64,000 bases of DNA from Acanthochlamys bracteata (Eukaryota > Streptophyta > Magnoliopsida > Pandanales > Velloziaceae): contig CM034138.1 in the NCBI GenBank assembly GCA_019914995.1, positions 3,224,001 to 3,288,000 on the forward strand. Direction: 5' to 3'. Made by a program: the position numbers and the translations under genes. Each line of letters opens with the position of its first letter. Positions within the stretch are counted from its first letter, which is position 1. The notes under the pieces are model-generated. The model was given only the letters and a program-made list of their open reading frames with translations, ran no database searches and was not told where the DNA came from. Of this stretch, positions 12,865-24,300 are shown piece after piece.

Positions 12865-13210
12865 GTCGCACTCGAGTCCAATAGAGAGCTGCACAACATA
12901 GGGGCATTAGAGCGACCCAATTAGTAGATTGTGCCACATTTGTGACAAAAAAATAGCCGCATAAATAGCATTTACATTTAATATGGCTGCACTATGTAAG
13001 AATACAAGTATAATTTGTATGATAGAGTGCGATTAGAATAGTCATACGGACTACACTCGAGTCAAATAGTTTGCACAATATAGGATCACTTGTGTGAAGG
13101 TACCACACGTGCGATCATAACAAGATCGCATTAGTCGTACTCAACTTCAATAGAGTTGCACAACCTATTATCACACTTGTGTGATATAGTGCAATTAGAA
13201 TAGAGCCGCG
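12865..13210. repeat. Degenerate tandem repeat, unit with ACTCGAGTC and GTTGCACAA words
   Basis: Three related blocks start at about 12865, 13049 and 13133. Each reads roughly GTCGCACTCGAGTCCAATAG followed by GCTGCACAACATAGG. Between them recur versions of ATAGTGCGATTAGAATAG and CACTTGTGTGA. The copies are spaced unevenly (about 184 and 84 bases). GC content is higher than in the AT-rich surroundings. No protein is encoded in any frame that I recognise. Confidence 0.5.
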
Positions 13211-13961
13211 CTTGAATTCCACAGCTATAGATTCACATTACATTATCACTTAAAATAATTTTTTTTTAAAAATCTTCAAATTAATTCTCTCACTGAAACT
13301 TAAACCGGATCTTTTAAATGAGATAGTACTATTCTTACTAATTAAACTATAATATACTTTTGAAAGATTTTACGAGATCTATTACTTCAAAGTTTTATGA
13401 CCTTTAGCAACTTTGAGGGAATATATTTCTTTAAATTGTTTGTGTATTTTTACGAACTTTTTAAGTAAATTTTTGTATCTCTAAACTATTTGAACATATA
13501 GAGAGAGATGCGCATAATAATTTTCTAAATCAACACTTATTCAAATCATTTATAAATCATGCCGTATGATTGAATAACAAATAGTTTTCCGTCTTAAGAA
13601 GTGCATCTCAAGAATAACAATTGAATCGAGCGTACTTTAATTTTTCTCACTCAAATGCGGTTTAAATATATGAATAAAAAGTAAATTCAAAATGAATGCA
13701 GCCTACTTAGAAAATATTTGAAAGTAAAACACACTTCCACTGCACCCCAATTTTGAGAATTTCTTGTCTAATATGTTAAAATTAATTTTTTTGTCCTAAA
13801 TTTCGATTTTATAAATACTTATACATTATAAAATATTGTATGTATTTTAAATTTTATTATGATTTAGTTAAATAATTAAACTCATTCCTAAAAACCATTA
13901 AAAAAATGATTTATTTAATCAATTTCAAACATCCTCCGAGTAATAAACCCCGCTACCGGCG

Positions 13962-16900
13962 ATGGCGCGTCGATCAACGGAAGCCGTTGGATCGCTAGCA
14001 TGGTGCGATGAACTCAGCAAAGTCGGTTAGGTACACGAGAAGGTTGGTTATCAGACCCCGTTGTTCTTCTCGCTCTCCATCCGCGATTAATCGCCGTCAG
14101 CAAAGCTTGCGACAGCGGTTGTCCTGTTCTCATCATTCCTTAGGGCCAATACAGTTCTCCGTCTTGTACAACCGTTACGATCAGGATCCGATGAGAGTGA
14201 GATTACAGCAGTTGCATGGATTCATTCCGGTGATATCCTAGCCCTTGCTTTAGCCACATCAGCTGGCTGTCTCCTGATCTACTCCACGAATGGCCGCCTC
14301 ATTAACAGGCGGGTATGTTAGCTTGTTGTTAGATTTGTTCTACTGGATTCCTGTTTAGATGATATACCCATTGTCCATTTCTACTATGAAATGTCACTGC
14401 TACAAAGTAGTGACATTTCACGGCGACCCTAAATCTTCTTTGCATCAGAAATCTCTTTCACCGACCTTCGTATCTAATGGACACTGGAATGCTTGAATAG
14501 CTATCAACTCAATTTCTATTCATGGCTGGTCGGCTTGTGATCTCTCGACCCTCCATCAGCACCACTATTTCTGACAATCGTGGGAACTGGAAGACGGCCT
14601 GGACTCTTTCTTTCTCCAACTGAAACTGGAAATGGGACTCTATTGTTATCTGTAGGGTACGGCATCTACAACCCGCTTTCTTTCTTGCTTTAGAAGTTAG
14701 CCCAGAAAAGGGAATTACCATAAACCATACTTACTTTCTACTCGAGCGAGCATGCCTTTTTTTTTAATATATGCTTGATACAGGCTTTCTGAGAAAAGGA
14801 GTACTTGGAGCTTTTCTTGCAAAAGTCGTGCCAACTACTTTTTCGACCTGGGCTTCTGTTTCCAAGATGGTATGGCAATCCCAGCAGAGTCCATCCAAGA
14901 AATCTCTCGCACCGTCTTAACAGCTTGCCAAATCAGGGTTGCAGTTACTAGTTCCTTTATACTTATTGCTATTAATTCGACTTGTCTGTCCAATTAATTA
15001 GAGTGTTGGCACTAGCTTAAAGCTGAGCTAACCAACGGTTGACCATGAAGACATTAACATAGCGGTTTAATAAGCTATCATTTCTGGAATATTATAATTG
15101 ACACTTGGTTCCTGTATGCACACGGATGAAACATAAGTCATGTATAATCAGAATGACATTGGACTCAGTGGGTAGTGCGGCCTAGGTGGTTTTTCTGTAC
15201 CCGCTTAATTGAATCTTTCTTTCATCAAGGAAACAGAACAGGTTGGAAGACATGTCCTTCTGAACATACTTTTTCATCCAGTTCTTTTGGATGAATGGAA
15301 TTGTTATCTTTTGGATGAATTGGTTATTATTATTCTTATTATTCTTCTTTTTCTTATTATTATTTATAATTATAATTATTTTATTATATTTTTAAACTTT
15401 TGTACTTCTCCCCTCTCCATTCTCTTCTTGTAAAGATGTATTTTTGTAACTTTCCAGAAAAGTATACTAACAGTTCCCTTTTATATACTATCTAATTTCC
15501 TTTAGTTATTCTTAACAGTGTTCCTTCTTGCAGCAACCCCTTTAACATGTCTGAAAGATCCTCCAAGAAAGGGAGAATGAATCACATTACCTGCGACTGG
15601 TACATTGGCTGCTAGAACAGATTCACTTGGTTGTGTTTTGTTATTAGACACTCAGGCACTTGTAGTTGTCAGATATGGAAGGTAATATGCTTGCATGCAA
15701 CTTCACATGTACTTATACAGCTTAGTGTCAAAGGTTATGGCATGCGCTACATTTGTGGGGCTATTGAGAAGCATCTTGCCTTTTCATGGAGATGCTAGTA
15801 GTTATAGACAAGGCTTCATCAAGTTCCACAATCTACCAGAGGACCAAAAATGACTACTGCTTTATGTCTGGCAATTCACGCTCCTCGCAAACAAGTTGTT
15901 GAGGTATTGGAGGAATCTTATTCTTCTTGATCCTTTTTGTTTAGTGAAGAAAGTAGGTATGTCTGAATGCATGTAATAGTAGAATTGGACTACAGAGAAG
16001 TGTTAGATTCTGTTCAGGACATATAGGAAACTACATATATATCTAAACGTCATGTTCGTGTCAACTTTATCAATGTTTACGCATAGTGCACCTAGGATCC
16101 GTGCCATTGACTGAACCAGTTACTCATGTAGGTGCTAATATGAAAGTTTCCAATATTAATAGTTATATACATATGAATTTTTGTCTACTCTGACGTGAAA
16201 TGTAATTCGCAACTCATATCACTGCTTTTGGTTATTTAACATACTGCATAACCATGCATTTGAATTTGAGTTTTGATGTCTTTCAATGAAGGTCTATTCT
16301 CTCAGAAGATTCCCTAAAGATTAAGAGAAATGGGCTATGTATTCTGAGTTTGGAATTTGGCAGCACTTTATTCAGAGATAACTCCATAATATGCTAGCAT
16401 CCTTGAAAATGATGTTTTTATACATCTATGACTGATTGCACATTATCAGAGATAACACCATAGTATACTAGCATCCTTGGAAACAATGTTTTTTAAACTT
16501 CTATACAGATCCATTAAGTAACTTTTAAGCGTAAAGTATGAAAACCAAAGCTGACTGATCATGATTGTCTATTGTAGATTTTTGTTTACTATATTATCAC
16601 AGGATTCTTTGTTAAAGAAATTCGTTGATGCCCTCTGTTGATATATTTATTCAAGAATGACACTTTCTGGGCTGACTAGGATGTTTCTACAGTTCTGACT
16701 TGGATAGTCATATTTAATTTCTGTTGCAATAAGGCTGTATTGTGACCATTTGTATGTATGTAATTCTAGATTTATTCCCACCGAAGAGCAACGCTGCTTG
16801 TACAAATGTGTTTTAGAAACAAATCTCAGTTTGTGTTGTTTCTAAAACTTTCAACAATGTGATATGGAGTTTAATGAGATATTTTATGTAGCTAGTGATT

Positions 16901-17322
16901 AAGCTCTCCTCAAACAAAAGGTTTGATACAAGAGAGGAGAGCTTTGTAAGCTAGATATGATGGCTAGTATGTTGAAGTCACTAGAGTAGCAGCTATTGTT
17001 TGGTGGTGTGCCAGTTTGTTGTCAGCATGCACTTGTCTTGTGGTTGTTTGGTGTGGTATTCCTGATTCAGTCAACTAGTAGGAATTCAACCGCATGGTCT
17101 AATCCAATAATTTTGTTTTTTATTTATCGTTTCTTTGATGGTCCTATTTCTTGCAGATATGGAAAATGAGAACTGGACCTCACCTTCTTACTATCCCATG
17201 TCCTAAAGGAAGCAGAAATTTGCAGCCTACCACTAGATTAGCATCCCCATCTGGATCATCAATGTTCCAGTGGAGGTTCTCATATTCAACAGTGACTCAG
17301 GACAGTTATCGGTATTGAACAG
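13962..17322 (+). pseudogene. Decayed RAB3GAP2-like gene (Rab3GAP non-catalytic subunit)
   Basis: Fragments in the correct order match plant RAB3GAP2 N-terminal (beta-propeller) proteins. Block 1 is 13962-14312 (MARRSTEAVGSLAWCDELSK, then in another frame GWLSDPVVLLALHPRLIAV, then ITAVAWIHSGDILALATSAG). Block 2 is about 14655-14740. Block 3 is 14782-14935 (GAFLAKVVPTTFSTWASVSK, QQSPSKKS). Block 4 is 15535-15681 (TPLTCLKDPPRKGE, TDSLGCVLLLDTQALVVVR). Block 5 is about 15757-15903 (CLFMEMLV, LAIHAPRKQVVE). Block 6 is 17157-17322 (MRTGPHLLTIPCPKGSRNLQ, then PVEVLIFNSDSGQLSVLN shifted). Introns with GT donors remain between blocks, so this is an unprocessed copy decaying in place. Several stops (for example after DELSKVG and after RKGE) and frame changes in most blocks rule out a full protein. 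Intact RAB3GAP2 acts with RAB3GAP1 on Rab GTPases in membrane traffic. Confidence 0.82.
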
Positions 17323-17569
17323 ATATATAAGATGATTATAACAATATATGTTTAACAACTGGCTATTTGTTCTTCCATTGCAGCGCAGATTGTAGAGACT
17401 ATTCATGTGTGATGTCATGTTCTTGTTATTCGATGCATTTCTCTCTACTAAAAGGAGGCCTCCATTTCAGTAACATTGACGCATTAGACAAATAGAATCA
17501 TGATGCAAGAACCTGGCATTCTTTTGTTTACACATTCTTAAATTTTGATGTCTGAATCCTGGACTTCAG

Positions 17570-18030
17570 TTGAGTTACAAGAAAGGCAAATGTGAACATG
17601 CTGTATATAATAAAACAGACTGGTGTTTGAAGTACAAGACGGTGCTGATGGTAGCCTTTTTGGCTGCGAGAGGCAGTTGTACTCTAGTGGTTTTCACTGC
17701 CGTTATTGTTTTCCTTTTCTTACATGCGAGCATCTTCAAGATAGAAGTGTTTTTGCTCCTAATAAATGCCTGTATTAGATTTTGTTCAACATCACCATTT
17801 GATATTATTTGTGATATTGCAGGAAGCTTTTTTAAAGTTTGTGTTCTACTTAAATCTCATTGTCTGAATCTTTTCATAATCTATTTTCAATTTTGTCGTA
17901 GCAACATTAAGATCCTGGCTTTATCTGGTGAACACAAACACGTCCATCTCTGGGTAATTCAAATGCTGTTGGCGTTTGTATCACTTCAGAATTTACCTAT
18001 TCTTCAGATTTATCTCACTTTTCAATAGAG
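17570..18030 (+). other. Possible further exon fragments of the RAB3GAP2-like pseudogene
   Basis: A short stretch near 17901-17955 reads SNIKILALSGEHKHVHLW, which resembles a WD-repeat strand. The enclosing 152-codon open frame is otherwise T-rich intron-like sequence. Whether it belongs to the pseudogene upstream or to another lost gene cannot be decided. Confidence 0.25.
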
Positions 18031-18080
18031 AAGCAACATCTTTGTTTTCACAAAAAAGAAAAGAATTAATAGCTTCTCAA

Positions 18081-18829
18081 TCAATCACAGTTGGCGTTGT
18101 TATTTGCCTTGCACATCTCAGCCTCAATTGCTTCCATCTGCAACTCCAAATCGCTGAGCTTTTTATTCATCCTCTCCATCCTTCTCTTTGCAGCCTCATC
18201 TACACCGAATTCAAACCAACCAAAAAGAAAAATTTATCGCAAAATAAAATCGAATGAATTCAGTTCATTAACAGGTTAACTATACATCTTTCGATACTGG
18301 GGAATCTTAAACCGGAGACAAACAGGTTGCACTCGAGAGCCCAGCTCATGTACGAAGCTTCAGCAAATGGGGTAAAGGCACACTTCTCTTTCTTCAGTTA
18401 ATTCTAATTATGGGCAAATTTTAAAACATCCTATCCACTTCTAACAGAAAGACTTTGCCCTCCTTTACATAGCTTTATAACGGTCCTATGTTTCAGGAAA
18501 AGATAAGCTTGTAACTGTAGTCTCTTATCCGTTACGCTGCTTACGCAGGTCATACGATCGAACAGAAACGATTGATCAATCATGCATGACTTTCCAACTC
18601 CAAGGACTACAAACCAAGTTCACGAGTAACAGTTTTCCTTTCAGAATTTGAACTTCCAATTGATCTTAGAGATCATAGAGAACATACCGAACCGTGAGAT
18701 GAAGTCGGAGACAGTAAGGACTTGGCCGTCGGAGGTGGTGATGGTTGTTGTAAGACTCTGATTATTGCTGCCTTCTTCTTGCATAGCATGAACTTTCTTC
18801 TTCCCGCTCGCTTCCTTTCTTCTTAACAT
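18081..18829 (-). CDS. Small coiled-coil protein of unknown function (86 aa)
   Basis: Two exons on the minus strand, 18829-18688 and 18199-18081, separated by a 488-bp GT-AG intron, join in phase (G|AT) to an 86-residue protein. The N-terminus is basic (MLRRKEASGKKKVHAMQEEG), followed by a Thr/Ser stretch and the segment GQVLTVSDFISRFDEAAKRR. The C-terminal half is a predicted amphipathic helix or coiled coil, MNKKLSDLELQMEAIEAEM, followed by a polar tail ending NNNANCD. No signal peptide or membrane segment. I do not recognise a named family; the tight exon structure, clean phase and non-random composition argue for a real gene. It may be a small heterodimerising or regulatory helix protein, but that is a guess. 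Confidence 0.7.
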
Positions 18830-20850
18830 AGCTCAAATGAATCTAGAACAACACAAATTAAGAATATTTTCTTCAACTAGCTTTGATTGTTTCGTTTTTT
18901 TTTCAAAATATAAAAATGCTTCAGCTTTACTCTAGAAACCCTTGCCTGATAACCAGTATATATAACACCTGAAAGAACAGTCCTTCTTAGAGATTGTATT
19001 GCTAGATTCTCACGCGAGTGAAAAATGAATGATTGTAGTCGTCGACATTTCTGTTTTTCTTGAATTTCTTGGTCAAAACTTTGGACCGGTCTTTTACCTA
19101 GCTGGATTCTTATCCATAGATGTCGGAAATTGGAATGTTAAAAGCATATTTTTAAATTTTTAATCGGTAAACATAACTTTCTAAATTTAAATCTAGTAAA
19201 AACTAAATTATAAATAAGTTCAATGATTAGAACTAAACCAAAATATAAAAACAAATTCGTAATTCAAAACATTTTCGCATAATTAAAATATATTTTAAGA
19301 GTGTGAATCAGTTGCTTCCAACCTACTATAAAAAAATAAATTTAGAGTTAATTTTATGAACTCTCTTTTTAAGTTTATTTTTAACTTATTTTCAAAATTA
19401 ATATTCTCATTCACAAAAAAATTTTTTAAATCATTTCAAATTTCATTTGTTCTACAATGAAAACTCGGTGCGAAGACATATATGGGCGCCTTGTACCTCT
19501 CACATTCAAGTTGGGATTCGATGAGTTGATAATGAATATATAACGCTAACATATCGTGCGGCAATTTCTGATCCAGACTCATACATCTTATTCAAACTAA
19601 ATCGAAAAAGTTCAATTTTGATCAAAACTTTAGTCAAATTTAGTTTAATTTCAAATCGATTCGAAATAGGTCCAAAAATTTATTTAAAATTGATCCAAAA
19701 ATTTAAACGAATTTGAATCTAATTCGAATTGATCTAAAATTAACTCATTTAATTTGTTTAACTATTTATATAATATATATTATATAATAATTAAAAAATA
19801 ATAATAATAAATTTAAATTTAATTTGTATATATATATTTTTAATATCTTAATTTAACTAATTTTTATTAAATTTCTAAATTTTATAAAAATTAATATTTT
19901 TCTTTTTAAATATACTATAACTAATAATATTTATATATATTATTATTAAAATTAATATATATATAATTTTATTTTAATAATTTTAATTATTAAATAAGTC
20001 GATCTGAATTTAATTCAGTTATTAAATAGAATAAATTAGAATTGATAATTTTAATCTATATAAATAAATGAGTCAAATTAAAGTTGAACAAATTTGACAT
20101 AAAATTTGAATTATCATCCCTAACTAATTCGATATTTAGTCACCATAAAGAACAAAATTAACAACTTTTTAAGAAGATCATTTATCTAATCTGAATCAGT
20201 ATATCATTATTACCTTTGAACTTGAAGTGTTCATCACCGCCGTTGTGCTTTGACTGCTTTGGTTCCTCTGAAGAATCTACGTCAAAGAAGTAGAGCTGAC
20301 TACCAATCAGAGTCCAATGGATAGCCAAAAAAATGTAAACCATTTTCCTTATACTAGAGACCAAAAAAACGTTTAAAAATACTTACAAAATATTTTAGAT
20401 ATTGAGATTTATTTTTATTCCAAAAAATGAAATTTTAATATATAATTTTTCTGCATATTTTAAAATTTTTAAACAATTTTATAAAATATTATAAAAAATT
20501 TATTACAAACTATAAAATAAAATAAAAATAAAATTTTGAAAATACACGCGAAACAATATTTGAAGAATAGATTAACGGATTGTCCATGTTGTTAAATATT
20601 TTTATTTTGTAAGTTTTTAAAAATAAATTTGTTTTTAAAATTTAAAAATAGAAATTATATATATATAATAATTTTATAATATATTTTTTAAATTAAAAAA
20701 TAATACTGTAAAAATATCTTATACAAACAATAAATGAAACAAGATAGAATAAAAGGAGAAAAGTCACGCCAAACAACTCCGAACTCTATAAAAGTCTTGA
20801 GACATGTTCAATAGCAATTCCAAAACGCCTCAAGTCATAAAAACTTATAA
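18830..20850. other. AT-rich intergenic region
   Basis: Promoter side of the small coiled-coil gene, then AT-rich repeats. An exon-like island on the minus strand at about 20278-20215 reads DSSEEPKQSKHNGGDEHFKF, flanked by a TAG acceptor and a GTAATAAT donor. It is isolated and may be a leftover of a lost gene. Confidence 0.35.
19593..20127. repeat. AT-rich repeat related to the 3.6-4.1 kb element
   Basis: Same vocabulary of degenerate words (AAATCGATTCGAA, AATTGATCCAAAA, TTTGAATCTAATTCGAATTG) and the same end AATTATCATCCCT as the element at 3615-4145. The left end is not clear. Confidence 0.35.
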
Positions 20851-20859
20851 TAAGAAAAT

Positions 20860-21370
20860 GCGAATGATACACCTTAAATCTAACTACAAAAGCTAAGTAG
20901 TAAAACTAAAGAAATACGTTTATTCATGCCTTCCTTTCTCCCTTCCTCTACACCTATTTATAGGTATAGAGTTAATACAAGACTAAAATTTTACCTGAGA
21001 AACGTCTCCTCATTTAAAACAACACTTAATCTACTTAGAATATCTAAGAGTTCTTGCTGAAATCAAATATCTCAATTTGTTAACACTTGACTTACGCCCT
21101 GGTTGTATCCGGGCGCCTTCAATTGCACTTAGGCGCAATTCTTGGAGCGCCCGGGCACTTTTTGAAAAGTGTCCGAGCACAGTGTTTACCGCTAGGGCAT
21201 AATCAAAAAGTGCCTTGGTGCCCTGTTCTGCACATAGGCCCTTTTCTGGCCTAGCTGTAGATGAATGGCACCCTGGGTGTCATTAAGTCCTGCATCTAGG
21301 ACAGGACTGGCAGGACCTCGCCGGTCTCTGGTTCCGGCGTGATCTTCTCCGGTGAGCTCTAAAGCATCGG
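20860..21370 (-). repeat. Probable LTR or post-pol region of the Ty3/gypsy element
   Basis: GC-richer sequence downstream of integrase includes a TATA motif on the minus strand (CTATAAATAG near 20950), as expected in an LTR promoter. Its partner at the other end was not found, so the boundaries are approximate. Confidence 0.35.
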
Positions 21371-24300
21371 CTTCTTTGTTTCTCTCTCCTTTGCTCTTTG
21401 TTTTTCAACTTCTCCAGAACTGAAAGTGAGTCCTTTCCTATCTTCCTCCATGCTCACATCATTTCCTACCCCTTGAAATTCGGCATCGTCCTCGAGGCCA
21501 GGCAAGAGCAAGGGGTCGGCCACTTGGGAGAACAACTCAGTCGGGGCACGACGAGCATCTTTGAGCTAAGAGACATGAAACACCGGATGAATGCGGGCAG
21601 AGGGGGGAAGATCAAGCCGATAAGCAGCTGGTCCAATTGCTTCTAAGACAGAAAAAGGCCCGAAATATTTGAACCGAAGCTTGTGGTTCTTCCTCTCCGC
21701 CATCGATGACTGACGATGTGGCCTAAGCCGAAGAAAAACTCGATCCCCAACGTCATATTTCTTCTCCCTCCGGTGGCTGTCCGCATATTGCTTCATTCGG
21801 TTTTGGGCTCGGGAACGAAACCAGAGGAGGTGGTGGAAGGCCATAAATAGCTTCAAAAGGTGAGATTTTTGTGCCCGAATGTGTGATAGTATTATAAGAG
21901 TATTCAACCCGGTGCAACCAATCAATCCAGCACCGAGGATGGTTCCCCACGAAGCACCGGAGGTAGGTTTCTAATCCCCGATTGACTATTTCAGATTGCC
22001 CGTCCGTCTGAGGGTGATAAACCGTGCTCATATGTAACGTAGTCCCCTGGAGTTTATGCAATTCTCTCCAAAATTTGCTAAGGAACATGAGGTCCCGATC
22101 GGATACAATTGTCACTGGACAACCGTGAAGACGGACGACCTCTTCGGCGAAGATATTTGCAATCTCTACAGCCGTGTAGGGATGCTTGATAGGAATAAAA
22201 TGAGCATATTTAGAGAGCCTATCCACTACCACAAAAATAATATCCTTACCTCCAAAACGAGGCAGTCCTTAAATAAAATCCATGGCTATGTCAGTTCAAT
22301 TCTGCTCAGGTATCGGCAAGGGCTGGAGAAGACCAGCTGGCTTTAAGCATTCAAATTTAGCTCTTGCGCAGGTGACACATGCTGCTACATACCTCCTCAC
22401 GTCACCAGCCATTCCTACCTAATAAAATTAGCATGCCAATCTTTTATATGTGCGGAACTCACCCCCATGGCCGCCCTTTGCAGAGTTATAAGCCTCGTAT
22501 AACAGTTGTGTGCATAGAGAGGGGTTAACAGGCACAAAAACACACCCTTTGTGGATTAAAATTCCATTTACCAGTCTTGTCTCCGTGCTGGGGTTGTCAT
22601 TAGCTGTCCTGAACAGCCCTTCCAGAGAAGTGTTAGCCAGTTGTGCCTGTCGAAGATCGTCCCAAAAAGAATGTTGCAAAGTGGTGAAGGCAGCTAGCAT
22701 TGCTTCAGGTTTGCGGGAAAGAGCGTCCGCCACTGTGTTTTAGGACCCCGAGCGATAGACTATTTGATAATCGTAACCCAAAAGCTTCACTAACCATTTG
22801 TGTTGGTCTGGGGTTGAAAGCCTCTGCTCAAGGAGGTACTTTAAGCTAAGGTGGTCCGTTTTAATAGTAAAACGTTGTCCCAGTAGGTATGGCCTCCACT
22901 TTTGGTTCGCCAACACCAAGGCCATAAGTTCCTTGTCATAAGTTGATTTAGCTAAAGAGGACTTGGAGAGGGGTTTGCTGAAGTACGCTATTGGCCGGTT
23001 ATTCTGTGTGAGCACCGCCCCAATGCCTTTGCTAGATGCATCAGTTTCAACAATGAAGGGGGCCTGAAAATCTGGGGATGTCAGCACTGGCGTTTGTGTC
23101 ATTGCTTCCTTCAAAGTCTGGAAAGCAGTCGCAGCCTCAGGCATCCAGCAGAAAGCTTCCTTTTTGAGCAGGGCAGTGAGGGGAGCTGCCTTACTCCTAT
23201 AGTCTTTCACAAATCTTCTATAATACCTAGTAAGCCCCACGAACCCATGCAGCTTAGTAGGCGAGGAGGGGACTGGCCAATCCATCATAGCTTTGATCTT
23301 TTTTGGATCAGCTGCCACACCATTATCGGAAACTATATGCCCCAAATAGTCCAGCTGTCTACACCCAAATTGGCACTTAGCCAGGTTAGCGCATAGCTTC
23401 TCCTTTTGTAGAACCGTTAGTACCTCACTCAAGTGCTCCATATGCTCCTGCCATGTTCTACTATAGACAAGGATGTCATCAAAGAAAACAAGCACGAACT
23501 TCCTTAAGTAGGGTCGAAACACTTCGTTCATTAGAGATTGGAAGGTAGCTGGGGCATTAGTCAATCCAAATGGCATGACTAAAAATTCATAATGCCCATC
23601 GTACGTCCTGAACGCTGTCTTGTGAACATCTTCCTCTCGCACGCAAATTTGGTGATATCCGAACTTGAGATTCAACTTGGAGAAATATTTTGCCCTATGT
23701 AACTCATCAAGTAATTCATCAATAACCGGAATGGGAAACTTATCCTTCATTGTGATATCATTAAGTGCTCTATAATCAACGCAAAATCTCCATGACCTAT
23801 TTTTTTTCTTAACAAGTAGTACCGGAGAGGAATAAGCCGAACTGCTTGGGCGGATAATGCCTTCCGAGAGCATTTCAGTGACTGCTCTTTTCGATTTCGA
23901 TCTTTTGCATAAAAGGATACCTGTAGGGTCTGACGTTGGCCGGGGAAGCTCCTGGCTTGAGTGGGATCCCATGATCATGAATTCTTTTGGGAGATAGGCC
24001 GTGGTGTGGTCTGAAAACCTTTGTAAACTGAGCCAGAATGGATTGTAGTTCGGTAGGTAGTGTGTCTGTACTGTCGTGGTCGGATGTCCTTATGGCTTCG
24101 ACTGTCATTAAATGCACTGAGTACAGCGAACTCCTTGGGCACAAGCTTGTGAGCTGAGATACTCTTCCTCCTCCTATGTCTTTCAAAACAAACTCCTGGC
24201 CTTGCACTGAAAAGCGCATTTCAGATTTGCGCCAGTTAGAGATCACTTTGCATAGGCTCTCCAGCCATTGTACGCCAAGAATTAAGTCCATTCCTCTCAA

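Larger units (their letters stand above)
11380..13950. other. AT-rich intergenic region
   Basis: Spacer upstream of MBF1 and of the RAB3GAP2-like pseudogene. It contains the MITE at 11591-11850, an AT-rich block about 11930-12175 that begins GCGTGTTTGTTTTAG and may be a decayed MITE, and the degenerate tandem repeat at 12865-13210. No coding potential was recognised. Confidence 0.5.

Noticed and set aside
17570-18028. 152-codon plus-strand open frame
   Set aside because: Long only because of T-rich, hydrophobic intron-like sequence; no domain apart from a possible WD-like scrap near its end.
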